Below, in pieces: positions 24,090 through 36,900 of a stretch of 64,000 nt of DNA. The notes beneath the pieces are model-generated. The model was given only the letters and a program-made list of their open reading frames with translations. It made no database searches and had not been told where the DNA came from. Origin of the DNA: Brasenia schreberi. Lineage: Eukaryota; Streptophyta; Magnoliopsida; Nymphaeales; Cabombaceae. The stretch's first letter is position 1. Each line of letters starts with the position of its first letter. The position numbers were made by a program, and so were the translations under genes. Where the stretch lies: positions 6,730,001 through 6,794,000 of the forward strand of contig JAYKKT010000040.1 of the NCBI GenBank assembly GCA_036023115.1. Reading direction: 5' to 3'.

Positions 24090-24920
24090 AGCACAGCTGT
24101 GCCTGCTACTCGTGCTCTCAGCCGTTTGGAATTGTCGAAATGCTTCAAGGATCTGAATGAGTGCACCCTTGAACTAAAGCCATCTGAGATTTCCTCCGAG
24201 GGTGCAGGCCTAGGTTTATTCTTGAATGGCTTTCCTGACGTTGGCACTGTCGTGGCTTTCTACCCTGGTGTAATCTATTCCTCGGAATACTATAGATATA
24301 TACCAGGGTACTGACGAATTGATGCGTGCAATTCTTATTTAATTTCAAGATATGATGGTATAGTAATTAATGCGCAACCTTGGGGTGTTGGTGGAGATGG
24401 TCGGGAATTGTGAACTGGTGAAGTCCCTCATGAGGTCAGACGCAATCTGTCCAACATGAATCAAAGTTCGGCTACTGACTTCAGACCGTATGTGGAGAAT
24501 ATTGAACAAACCTTTGGAAGGGAGGATTAACAACAGCACAGACATACTGGAACGGGAGAGTCCACTTGCTTTCGGTCATTATGCCAACCACCCTGCAAAG
24601 GGGACTTCCCCAAATGTGATGGTGTGTCCGTATGATTTTCTTTTGGCGGAAGCGAGCATGAGGCCTTACGTTCCCAATGTTTCATTTTGAGGCAAAGAAG
24701 AAGTTCAAATGAAAAGGTTTGGTTCATTCTGGCTGAAAACTGGATCTTCTGTTGAGGAAGAAGCTAAAGGTTCGGTTCATTCTTGAGGACATTGGTTCTT
24801 GTATCAACAAGGGTAATATGTGATGAGGAGCTACTTTTGAACCATCGACTGAGCAATGCGAAGCGCAGGCCAGCATGGTATAGTCCAGTTGATGAAGAGG
24901 ACAAGCGGCGGTGGGGTTAG
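24090..24920 (+). pseudogene. SETD9-like SET-domain protein pseudogene
   Basis: Continuous similarity to a SETD9-like SET-domain protein, a putative lysine methyltransferase whose substrate I cannot state. Segments in order: LSKCFKDLNECTLELKPSE, GAGLGLFLNGF (SET start), [36 protein letters not shown], then [16 protein letters not shown] and [11 protein letters not shown] (the conserved N-H-like SET region), PYVPNVSF, then [18 protein letters not shown] and [10 protein letters not shown], with a final stop at 24918-24920. At least four stops or frameshifts break it: a stop after IPGY near 24312, TGA for Trp near 24400, a shift near 24520, and a stop after NVSF near 24690. No introns interrupt the similarity, so it is either a processed copy or one decayed long exon. 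A splice-acceptor-like TTTTCCAG at 24085-24092 leaves the second option open. Confidence 0.75.
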
Positions 24921-26139
24921 CAGCTGTTGGTTTACCTGGCATGTCCTTCCTATTTCGGTTCACTGTCTGGCTGAAGACTGATACTAGTAAGCCCATTCTT
25001 GCTTTACTTTTTCAGCTGAAGTCTGCATAAACAGAGGATCTTTCTTCCATTAATTTCTCGATAGTGCTTGCCGTTAAGAGCTATAAACTTCCCTTGGCAA
25101 TTTTTTCATCCATTGACATTTAGTTGTCAGAAAAAGAGTGACATTTTCTTGTTATACTCAATGGTTACCAAAATCCAGATCATGGTTATGTTCTGTATTG
25201 TTTCATCCTTCTTTTCATTTCTATTTTCCCAGAGCTGGGCTTGCCAGTTAAAGCAGAGAAGAATGGGAGACTGGGACTCATGCAAGTTGGCTATTTCTTA
25301 AGGTTTTTCCTTCCAAGTAGGACCCGGCTTACAACAGCCCATTTGACCAAGTGAGACTGAATCACGTATTAAGGTCACGTTTGTGTCATGGGACTTCAAG
25401 GAACTTCTTGTCACGGAACTTGTGCCTAAATTTCTGTCAACCAACACAAGAGTTCCATGATATTACTAGTTTCATATGTAATCTTGTTTGAAATTTCAGG
25501 TTTCTTTGAACCAATTATTATCTTGGAATAGCTTCCATATTTATGCTGCTCTAGCATCACTAATGTCAGTTATGCGGTGCATTCTACGACACAAACATGC
25601 CCCAATTGCTTGATCTTTCTTGTATTAGCAAAATCATATTCTTATGGTGTTCTTCAATACTGTTGTGGGCTTTACTGCCTCTTATGATGAAGTTCTCGCC
25701 ATCTAGTTTCTCATACCCCATACAGCAGGAGATTGACATCAAAATCACATTATATTTGCAGCAATCATAGTCACATTTTGTTTTTGAGAAAGTTCGTAAA
25801 ATCCCTTCTGGCTACCCATGCCGCATCTCCTACTTGTTGGATAGCTATTGATAACATTTAAGTTGTTTATTTAAATCAATGTCATACCTAGACTAGGCCA
25901 AGGTTAGGGGGGAGCGTTGCCCGCACCTTTGAAAACAAGAGTATAAGCCACAGTTGAATCCGTGGGCTATACCCCACGATATAACTTTTTTGGGCAGTAC
26001 CTAATAGTATAACCTTGAACTATACGTCATTATTGTTGTTGATAGTCAGGCCAGGCCGAGGTGGGGCGAGACCTACCAGATATGCAAACCCCGATAATTG
26101 AACTCGAGACCGTAAGGTAGATGGTTATTCTGAGCTGAC

Positions 26140-26490
26140 CCCATTGGCAAGAGAGACCGTAGCTCCTTGTGATACATGGCTGGTTCGGAACCCGTCTAGC
26201 GTTTTGAACTGGAACTGCACCATCGGTGGAACAGGCCTTGTAGCCGTAACTGGAACCGGGAACCTCTTGGTTCGGTACGGTTCATGGCATCCAAAACTCG
26301 GTTTGAAACTGGAATCGGTGGCTTCAAACCACCGTTAACAAAGTTTTATATAATTTTTTCAACACCCATTATTACAAATTGATAGTTCAACATAGGGAGT
26401 GTTCTACTATTGAGGTTCTGAAACCGGCCCCGAGATGGTTCAGTTTTGGCTCAAAGTTCCACCAACCTAGAACCGTTTCAGGTTTACCCT
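26140..26490. repeat. GGAACC/CGGTTC-rich dispersed repeat
   Basis: Dense in GGTTCGG, AACTGGAA and GAACCG words, like 5790-6110 and 52205-52335. No coding sense is seen. Confidence 0.5.
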
Positions 26491-26965
26491 CTAACCGGAC
26501 ATGTCTACTGGTGATAGTTGCCTTTTTCTTGATCCATTTCTCTAACATATTTATTACGGTGAGTTTTTTTTTTCTATTCAAATTCACTTTCTTCTTTGTG
26601 ATATGTCGTTTTGAGTTTTGGGCTGGGACTTAAAAGGCCCAAATCCAAATCCACATTTCGACTCACGGTCCAATTCACACTCACTGCACTGCAGTCTGGG
26701 ATGGTGCCTTTCCCGGATTTCTTGTGCCGAAAGAAACCACTCAAACTAAGGCTAAATCTCACCCTCAGTTCTCCATGATATTACGAAAACACCATCATGA
26801 AAACGGCGGATCCTTCTGCCGGGTCTTAAGCTTTGCAAAACTCTAAGCACCTGAGGGCTTAACCACAAAGCTGCTGAAGGCATAAACATGGTTCTTCTTG
26901 AGCCAGGTTTTGTGAGAATAGATACAAACTCAACCCATGTCCTTTTGAGTCTGAGTAGACCTGAT

Positions 26966-27116
26966 TCAAACTTTCTTTTTTCTTTAGAAAGGGAGGCCGA
27001 ACCCTAACACACACACACACACAAAAAAAAATGCACCATCCCTGAGAGTCGAACTCTCCACCAGCAGTAAGGGTGATAGGGCACCCAGCCAGTTGAGCTA
27101 ATGCTTTGGGTGCTAA
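26966..27116 (-). mobile_element. tRNA-derived SINE, copy c
   Basis: Minus-strand copy with B-box region GGAGAGTTCGACTCTC and A-box region TTAGCTCAACTGGCTGGG. It has a CA/A-rich middle and T-rich left end. ACCTGAT at 26959-26965 and 27117-27123 is a short candidate target duplication. Confidence 0.75.
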
Positions 27117-27550
27117 ACCTGATACTTGAGCTGGCAATATAAGATAGAACATGAAAGTGAACATGAACATTACATGAAAAATCAGTTGTGTGTCTACCAA
27201 GAATACCTTGGGAAAAAACAGGCCATGCTCATGTTGGCCTGCTTTGACATGAACATGAAATGACAAGAGAAAACATGCACAGAACGTGAAACTGCTGGAA
27301 ATAAAATCAACATGAATGCAAACCGCTGGCTCCATGTTCATGTTCAACTAAAGTGACATGAAGAAATAGGGTTATGTTTTGGGTTGAATTGCCTATGATA
27401 CGAACACGAGAGGACTTGAAATAACACGATGTAACACAAAGTTTACAACCTTACAGAGAAACCATCATCAAGCACTATAAAGCCCTTGAGTTGAAAGGTA
27501 AAGCACATTGCAGAGTATGGATGGGAATATAAGAACTCGACACAAATATG

Positions 27551-27555
27551 GCCCA
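27551..27555 (-). promoter_or_regulatory. Possible TGGGC proteasome promoter element
   Basis: The minus strand reads TTTGGGCCAT here, about 370 bp before the proteasome ATG. TGGGC is the core reported for plant proteasome-related cis-elements bound by NAC53/NAC78-type factors. A 5-bp match is weak evidence on its own. Confidence 0.25.
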
Positions 27556-27924
27556 AACAATCCATATCCTTGTCAACAAAAAATGGAGCTCAATGTAAGA
27601 TTGAGCTGTTGAAGACGAGAACATCCCAAGAGAAAGAAATTGCTAGCAATGCCTGACACAACATAAAACACAAGATGAACACGACCCAAAGTGACAATTG
27701 TTGATACTGCGCCGGTTGACCTAATTTTACAGGAGCTCGAAATGACAGGACCCGAACACGAAATTGCCACCTTAATTCCCCGAGTACTTAGTGGTTTCAC
27801 CGTAAATTTGTTCAAATGAAGGGGCATTGAAAACATCTTCCTCTCTAATACCTTCTATGCTCCCTCGTCGTTCATAACTCTGCCTTCCCTCCCCCGCTCT
27901 CTCTCTGATTACTGCAGGGTCGCC

Positions 27925-30900
27925 ATGGGAGATAGTCAGTACTCGTTTTCTCTTACAACGTTCAGGTTCGTCGGAGCTCGGAAACCCCGAAAGAATCTAG
28001 ATTTCCTTAATCGTAATCATAACCTCTTCTGTGCTTGATGGTATTGTTGTTCGTATATCTGCAGCCCGTCGGGTAAGCTAGTTCAGATCGAGCATGCACT
28101 GATGGCCGTTGGATCGGGCCAGACGTCTCTCGGAATCAAAGGTTGGACATCATTTTTTATCTATTCCTTTGCTCTCCTTTCCCGTTTTTGACCAATTTGT
28201 TGGGATTCTGTTTGTGATAGTGTTCCTTGCAGAAAGTTAGTTTTGATTCCTTGTTAATGGGATTTACTATTTTGTTTTTCACAATCAACTCTAATGGGTA
28301 ATTGGGTCGATGTTTAAACACTAGGAGTCAACAGGTTCACTTCGTCTACCGATTGAAAGTCTTCTTAGATCTATTTCGATCTCTGCGTTTGCTATGTTCA
28401 CAAGTCTAGGTCTTCTGGTAATCTAAATTTGACCTTTTTGCGTCATGTTACTGGAAACAGCACATGAGATGTTCTATGGCCTTTCTTTCTGGGTTGATTA
28501 GGGAGTAATACTACGAAAGAAGCCAGAGACCTCAACTGCCGAATGTAATCATCATTTTATTAGGAAAACGTGCATTAGATGAAGTTCTCTGAAGTAGTAT
28601 TGGATAACCGTTCTAACAAGCATTTCACTTTTGTTTGCAGCTGCTAATGGGGTTGTCATTGCCACCGAAAAGAAACTACCATCCATTTTGGTTGATGAAT
28701 CATCTGTAAGAATCTGGCTAGTATGATATTGTGTAGGTCATGAGAAAATTGTTCAATTCAATTAAAATTAACTATCTCATGACAAATGTCCCTCCGATTC
28801 TGAATTTATTTATTTTAGAGACATAGTTAGTAAAGTTCTTTGTTTCATCTAGTTAGCAACTTCTGCAGTTTGATTCACGTTCTGCTTTTGGTATTCTGTT
28901 TCTTATTAGTAATAAAGTTTGGCATATAGATCTTCTCTATGACTCGCACAGCTATAACAACAAAAACAACTAAGCCTTTTTCTCATACTAGATGGGGTTG
29001 GCTACATGGATTCTTTATTTCCACAAAGCCCTTATCATGTGCCATACTAGCTTAACTCAATATAAACTAAATCATTCTTTATAGTTTCTTTCCAACACTT
29101 TTGTGGTCGTACTCTTCCTCTTTACAACACAGGATACTTGATGCCCCTCTCCATTTTAACCAACCAGTATTAATTTTATGCGTAACATCTCCATCAATTT
29201 TTCTATCCCTTTGAAAAATTAACTCTAGGTATTTAAAACTTTCCTTGTAAGGAATGCACTGAGTGACAATCTTAATTTTTATGTCCTTTGAAGTACCCAA
29301 ACAATCAAACTTACATTCTATATATTTTGTCTTTGTTTTGCTAAGTTGGAAGCCTTTACTTTCTAACGTTTCTCTCCATAGTTCCAATTTCCTATTAACA
29401 TTTTCTTTAGATTCATCCACTAACACAATATCATCTACAAATAACATGCACCAAGGTGCTTCATCTTGAATATGTTTTGTTAACTCATCAATGACCAATA
29501 TAAATAAATATAGACTTAAAGTATGTAACCCAATATTAACTTCAAAAGAGTCTGACATTGCTTCATGAGTCCTCACACAAGTTTTTGCATCATCGTACAT
29601 GTCTCTTATAAGATTTATGTATATGTCAATGGGATACCTCTTTTTTCCAAGATTCTCCAAAGAATATCTCTTGGCACCCTATCATAAGCTTTTACCCAAT
29701 CATATGCTTTTTCTAGATTAATAAATATCATATAAAGGTTCTTTTTTTGCTCTAAAATATTTCTTAAATAGTAGATCTATCGAGCATAAATCCGAATTAG
29801 TTCTCTGTTGTACTTGATACTTGTTTTATTATATGTTTGACAATTCTTTCCCATAATTTCATAGTATGGCTCATTAACTTGATACCTCGATAATTCGAAC
29901 AATTCTATTTCTAAATGTCTCCCTTATTCTTATATGTATAAGTGTACTCGCTCTTCATTTCTCAAACATCTTTTGGGTTACTCTATATTTTATTAAATAG
30001 TCTTATGAGCCAAGTGAGTCCTATTTCTACAAAAAATTTCCATATTTTATAGGAATATTCTCTCGTCCTACATATTTACCAACCTTTATATATTTAAGAG
30101 CCTCTTTGACTTCATTCTTTTCAATATATCGATAAAAATTATGGTTTATATCAGTGTTGTCTACCGCGTATCGTATCGCGTATCATTGGGATCTACGATA
30201 CAGGTGTATCGTATCATACATTAATATTAAAAAAAATAGAAACGATTTTTTAAAAAAGAAAAAATTAGTAAAAATCTGGAAAAATTAGGAAAAATCTGAT
30301 AATTGCTTTGAATTCATATAATTCAATGTTTAGTACATATTGAGCATTCACCATTGAACAATTGCATCCAAATTTACATATTTTAAAGCAAAAAATGAAA
30401 TACATTTACATTTTACATATTATAATCAGGATCATCAACTAAATAATTTTCATCTTCTCCTTGCTAATGATCCTCATCATCATCATTACCACCTTATGCA
30501 TAAAAATCAAATTCTTCATCTCCTTGATACTGTTGTCGCGCTCCTTCCAAATTAATCCATGCAATGTGGCTTTCTTTTCTATTTATTTTTTTTAATTGCC
30601 TACAAGAAAGAAAGATAAGCAATTAGTAAATAATATTACCAATTGAAGTCAAACAATGTATTGAATTGAATCCTTAAGTACTAACTAATACAACATTACC
30701 TTTTGCGAAGCCGCATGATACAATGAATAAAAACTAAGTCATTCAGCCGCTTATGTTTCAACCTATTACACTATTTTGTATGGATGTGTTCAATGACACT
30801 CTAATTCTTTTACAACCCGTTGCACTATAGGTTTGACTCAGAACTCTGACTGCAAAATCCCTAAGGTCTGGGCAATCACTTTCAAACCTATTCCACCAAA

Positions 30901-33900
30901 CATCTATAAAAATAGGCAAACATTATTGACATAATCCACAATAATATAAGATGTATTGATTTAAGAAACTTAAATACGAAAATAAATAATTTACGTGGAT
31001 GCATAGTACAGTTGTGAATTGCTACAAGCAAACTCATCAAGTGAAGAGCATTATCATATATATCCATCTCTCGAGCTATAACATCTGTTGTACTCTCATT
31101 AGGGACTAATCTGTCTATACAATCAATGATGCCTCGATTAACCTCACCGTCCCTTTTGAAGCTTGCTGAGTACGTGAATGATGGATTTAAATAATATGCT
31201 ACTGAATGAATAGGCTGATGTAATTGTTTATTCTATCTATTATTAATAATTTTCCACACGGGCACATAATCTCTCTTTTCTCCATTAAAATTATTTCTAA
31301 TTGCTTCTTTTGCCCTATCCATGGCTTCATAAAGGTAGCCCATAGATGGTTTCTCCTCGCTATCAGCCAATCTTAAAACCTTTACTAATGGACATATAAT
31401 CCTCAACAGTGTAACACATACATTCAAAATGTACTTCTGAAGACTGTCTCGGAAATCTCATTCAACTTTTTGTTTCTTCTATTTTGAGGCAACTCTGCAA
31501 AATATTGCCACTCATTTGAGAACATTCTCTTCAATGCTTGCTTCTGTCTCATAATACTCTGTATATATAAGAAGTTTGTTGCAAACCGAGTTGCAGTTAT
31601 ACAAAGAAGCTCTACATTATATATATATCTCCTCATCATACACAATACAAATGCATGGTTGTAGATGAATTTGGTGATATCTTGACAACACTCAGTTGCT
31701 GTCTTTATCTTATCTATTTCGCCAATATCCTCAAGGATGATATCTAAACAATAGGTTGTGCATGGTGTCCAATAGAAAGTCCCATAAGTATCAGTTAATT
31801 CTTTCTCAATTGCTTTATAGTTAGCTGCATTATTTGTAATCAATTGGACTACATTCTCTAGCCCAATCTCGCATATCACCTTATCAAATTCTTGTCGTAG
31901 GTTCTCTTTAGTGTGTCTCTCCTCTGACATGTCTAGAGATCAATTGGACTACATCCTATCTCCTTCTATGACTCTCGAACAATATTCTTGCACTTCAAGG
32001 ACGATCTTATCTAAGATCTTCCCTCTCAATTTATGATAAGAGGGTATCTTGTACCCTGGACCAATATTAGCAATTGCATCTACCATTGCTTGAAAAGAAA
32101 AACTATTTGCTACATTAAATGAAATGCATGCATCATAAAACCATCTCCCCACTGCAAGGTATGCTTGATCATGCAGTTGTTTTAAAGCCATAGCAATATG
32201 AATTTCAGGTTGAGCACCAAGTATAGTGGTAGGAGAAAAAAATGAATGTATGCTAGAAGCAACTCTTCCTCTACTCCTTCTTGAGCTTCCTCTTCTACCA
32301 CTTTCAAAGTCTTCAACAACCCTCTTTTCCCTGTTTGGTGGTCGTGAACTGCTACTACCGATATGTGTTCTGACATATGAAGGAATACTATCATTGAATC
32401 CAATAGCATCATCATCTTTCTCAAACTACTCTAAATCATCCTTTTGTTGTCTCCTCTATTGTATACTCTCAATCGGCTAAAGACATTGTCATTTAATGCC
32501 TTCTAACAAACTTCTAACTCTGCCTGTGCAAGGAGCAAATTCTTTTTTAGTCCTTGCTAGGTGGTGTTTTAACCGTGAAATTCCACCACTAACTACCCTC
32601 TCACAAAATAAACATATTATCTTCAATCTGGAACCTTCAACTGGTGTACCCCATTGCTATGCCGGATCATCAGACCGAGAATGGGAGTCTAACACCCCTT
32701 CCTACCATCTCAATTCAGCACTTTAATTCAATAAAAAACCTGAAAATAAAAGCACTTCGTAAATCCTCAATCTTCAAATAACAGTCAAATAGAGTGTCTC
32801 CCACTTCATGAATGTAATAAAAATCATAAAATCATATCCACACACTTAATAACTTCATATTTTATCGTTCAAAAAAAGAAAAATACAAATAACACAAAAA
32901 AACAATAAATACAAAAAAAATAAAGAAAAACATTAAAAATATACCAAAATCTGAGTTAGGAGGCTTGCACAGACACCGTAGAGCACGTTTTTGGAGCCTT
33001 GAACACCAAGGAGGGGGAGAACTACAGTAGAGAAGCTTGGGGAGCTCTGAAAAAACCAGAGAAACCCGTTCGGCTAGGCGTATCGTGCGATTCGGCACGA
33101 TAAACACTGTTTTACGATACAGTGCCCTGTATCGTACGATACGGATAACACTGGTTTATATACTTTTCTGATTTGCTAACTCTCCTAAACTAATACTAAC
33201 ATCTGTATTTTCATTAAAAGATTATAGAAATAATTTTTTCATCTATTTTTGATATCATCATTCATCACTAGAATCTTCTCATCCTTATTTGATGCATCTA
33301 ATAAAAGTAAGATCCTTAGTTTTCTTATCTCTAACTTTCTTTTGAGTTCATTTTGTATATAACAACAACAACTAAGCCTTTTCCCATACTAGACGGGGTC
33401 AACTACATGGATTCTTTGTTTCCACAAATCCCTATCGTGTGCCATGTTAGCAGTTAACTCCCAATAAGCTAGATCATTCTTTATTGTTTCTTTCCAACAC
33501 TTTTGTGGTTGTCCTTTACCTCTTTTAATACTTTCCAAATTTAGTTTTTCTAACCTTCTTACATGTTCTTCTTTTGATCTTCTTTCTATATGTCCAAACC
33601 ATCTTAAACGATGTTCTCTCATTTTATCCTCTATTGGTGCCACTCCTAATTTGTTTCTAATAACCTCATTATGTATACGGTCTTTTCTTGTATGACCACT
33701 CATCCATCTCAACATCTTCATTTTTGTCACAGACATCTTTTGTACATGTTGATGATTAACTGCCCAACACTCAAAACCATAAAACATGGTAGGCCTAATT
33801 GTTGCTCTATAATATTTACCTTTTAATTTTAATGGTATATTCTTATCACAAAGAATACCGAATGCTCCTCTCCATTTTAACCAACCTGTAACATCTCCAT

Positions 33901-36900
33901 CAATTCTTCATCACTCTGAAAAATTGACCCTAGATATTTAAAACTTTCCTTTTGGGGAATGCAATGTGTGCCAATTTTAATTTCTATGTCCTATGAGGTA
34001 ATCAAATGATCAAACTTACATTCCATATATTCTGTCTTTGTTCTACTAAGTCGGAGGCCTTTGCTTTCTAATGTTTCTCTCCATAGTTCCAATTTTCTAT
34101 TTACTTTTTCCTTAGACTCCTCCACTAATACAATGTCATCTGCAAATAACATACACCAAGGTACTTCATCTTGAATATGTTTTGTTAACTCATCCATCAC
34201 CATTATAAATAAGTATGGACTTAAAGTTGATCCTTGATGTAACCCAATATTAACTTCAAAGAAGTCTGTCGTTCCTTCATGAGTCCTCACACATGTTTTT
34301 GCACCATCATACATGTCTCTTATAAGGTTAATATATGTCAATGGGATACCTCTTTTTTTGAAAGTTCTCCAAAGAACCTCCCTCGGTACCCTATCATAAG
34401 CTTTTTCTAGATCAATAAATATCATGTGAAGGTCTTTCTTTTTTGCTCTAAAATATTCCTTAAGACATCTCAAAAGGTGTCTCTCAAAATTTGACTTTTG
34501 CTTTACTAACGCTTTTTCGCTTCTTTCTTTGCTTTCTTATAAGGCTCTCAAGTTTCACTAGTTTTCTTAGCATAATGTAATTTGTAACATGCCTTCTATG
34601 CCTTGGTTTTATCTTGTACCACTTCACTCCACCATCAAGCTTCTTTTTGTGTGGGTATGCCTCCCTTAGATTCACCTAAGACATCTTTTGTCACTTTCCT
34701 AATATGTATAGCCAAATTGTTTCACATATTAGAAGGTTTACCTACATAACTCAAAGCATCTCCTCGAAGAACTTTTTGTTTAAATATATCTTCTTTCTTA
34801 CATTTGAGGTTTCTCTATTTGGTTTGAATAGCTCTATGTACTCTATTCTTCTTTGTCCATTTTTTACCTATAAATCCATTATGGGTGCATAAGCACAAAC
34901 TATATTAAAAGCCTCTACTCCTAATACTAATTTCACCATCATAATTCGATCACCGTATCATTGTATGTCTACTACACTATCCTTTAAATATATTTTTATA
35001 GTAATACCAACTCCATTTCGAGCTTTTTACTTTCTTGAGTACCATCATTTAAAACTTATATTCTCGATCTCTTTTGCTTTTTTTCCAACCCACTTTGTCT
35101 TTTGTAAACATAAAATATGAAACTTTCTCCGAATCTACCACCTTTATTAACTTGCCAATCAATGTTCTGATATTCCAAGTACCAATACAAATTTTATTAT
35201 CTACGACTAGTTTTTTTATCCCCCACATCCGTCTATTTTGAAAATGTGGAGACCCTTGTTGTAATTTGTTCACTACATTCGGGTGAAAATGTAGCGGGAC
35301 TAACTTCTTTACCCACACCATGTAGGAACCCTCTCTATAATTGATTCACTACATCCATGCGAAGATGTAAAGGCCCTTGCTTACTTTTCACTGCATTTGG
35401 GCTCTACATTGCATCACTAAGAGGGAATGTCCCAGTGCAATGCTCATAATTTCTAAAATCAGTGATAGATAAGTCTGACAAAGTTTTATGTTGGCTGTCA
35501 GAAGTGCAACCCTCTTACTTTATTGGGGCTTGGTACCGACCATGCAAAGGTGATCCCTTACATGGGCAGAGTTCTATGACTCGCATAGCTGTTCTCCAAA
35601 AATTGGTTGTTTTATTTTTCATGTGTGGGCATTCATAAATCTTTCACTAGTGTACGTGATGGTTCATAACAAAGTTTCTTGCCTCCAGTTTGACAACTGC
35701 AAACAGATGTATATGCTATTTATTATTGATTAGCAAGTGCCATCCACTTTCTCTTTTTCTCCACCCAGGAGCTTCTAGTTCTATATATTGCTTTGTTTGT
35801 GTTTCCTTTGTCTGATTGATGTCGTTAGGCTCATCAGATCTGGTATTCGTGTATGAAGGAAGAATGTTGCCCAAATAGAATGGTCATGGCAATGTTTTAC
35901 AACCTGTTCTAATGAATAGACATTGCCTTATCGAAGGTGGAATGATGCTTGTAATTTTCTATGTTGTATTATTTTTATAGTAGATCCCATTTAGTGTGGA
36001 GAAGACTTGGTTTATGTTGGATACCATGTTATGAGCATCATTGCACGACCTGTATCATAAGAGCACAATGAATATGGTACTTATTGGTATACAGATGATA
36101 TCCTTCAGAAAAATATAAAAAGAATCCTTTGGAAAAAGAAAGCTCAATGAATATGGTACATATCATTATATATGATATCCTATAAGTATTAATACACAAC
36201 CTGCACTGTAGAAGCTCAATAAATACGGTATCTACATACCAATACAGTAAGGTTGTCTTAAGATATGAACTGATACAGGGTCATACCATATTGAAGTTTT
36301 GATTTACAAGATTCTTATTGTACAGCATGCACTAATACACTGTAGTGGTTGGGTAAGTGCTCTTTAAGTCATCATAAGAGGCTCAAGCAAGGGTAGACCT
36401 CATGAAATTATCCCAACAAAAATCATGTTGGGATGTCTATCTTTTGTTGTCATAGGTATAAGGATATCATGGTTCAGATCTGGATGTAAATCCTAGAGGA
36501 CATTCAAACTGATGTTGTTGACAGCACATTTCTTTGACGGGTGTATCAGGCTATTAAACTGTTAGTGTTGTAGCAATTACCATTTTTTCTTGCCCAATGG
36601 TCAGTTATATCTTCTGCGAGCTTCCACCATTTTTTGGTGAGAAACATTCTTGTTTTTCTCCTTCCACCTTGTCTTTTCTTCTTCTCTTTCTGTTTTTCCT
36701 CTTCCATTTCTTAATTCCCATTTCTTTCCTCAAGTTTTTCTTCTTTCTCCATCTCTTTTCTCTTCTTTCCCAACTTATTTTCTTCTTCTTCCACCTCTTT
36801 TTCTTTCTCGATTGTTCTCTTTGTGCTTTTTCATATGTCTAATATGTATGCTTTTGTTTCTCCATTGCATAATGTCTTTGTTTTGTAGTGTTTTATTTAA

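Larger units (their letters stand above)
24921..27924. other. Intergenic region upstream of the proteasome gene
   Basis: Holds a SINE-like relic near 26080-26160 (minus), a GGAACC-rich repeat at 26140-26490 and a SINE copy at 26966-27116. 27130-27360 is rich in ACATGAACATG words. From about 27830 the CT-rich sequence is the likely promoter and 5' UTR of the proteasome gene. No other gene is recognised. Confidence 0.6.
28954..35572 (-). mobile_element. RTE LINE B with two nested insertions
   Basis: A minus-strand RTE-type LINE in proteasome intron 3. The TSD is TCTATGACTCGCACAGCT (28936-28953) against the same 18 bp with one change (35573-35590). The 5' end at 35572 has the same terminus as RTE-E; the 3' tail at 28954 is a degenerate AACAAC run. 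Its RT part lies at 29079-29660 ([26 protein letters not shown], a variant of FADD). The hAT-2 element (30152-33153) and a truncated LINE (33361 to about 34475) sit inside it. The region encoding the protein C-terminus is mostly deleted (about 29050-29110). Confidence 0.88.

Noticed and set aside
26859..27347. A 162-aa minus-strand frame
   Set aside because: It overlaps a SINE and repetitive ACATGAACATG sequence; no protein family is recognisable.
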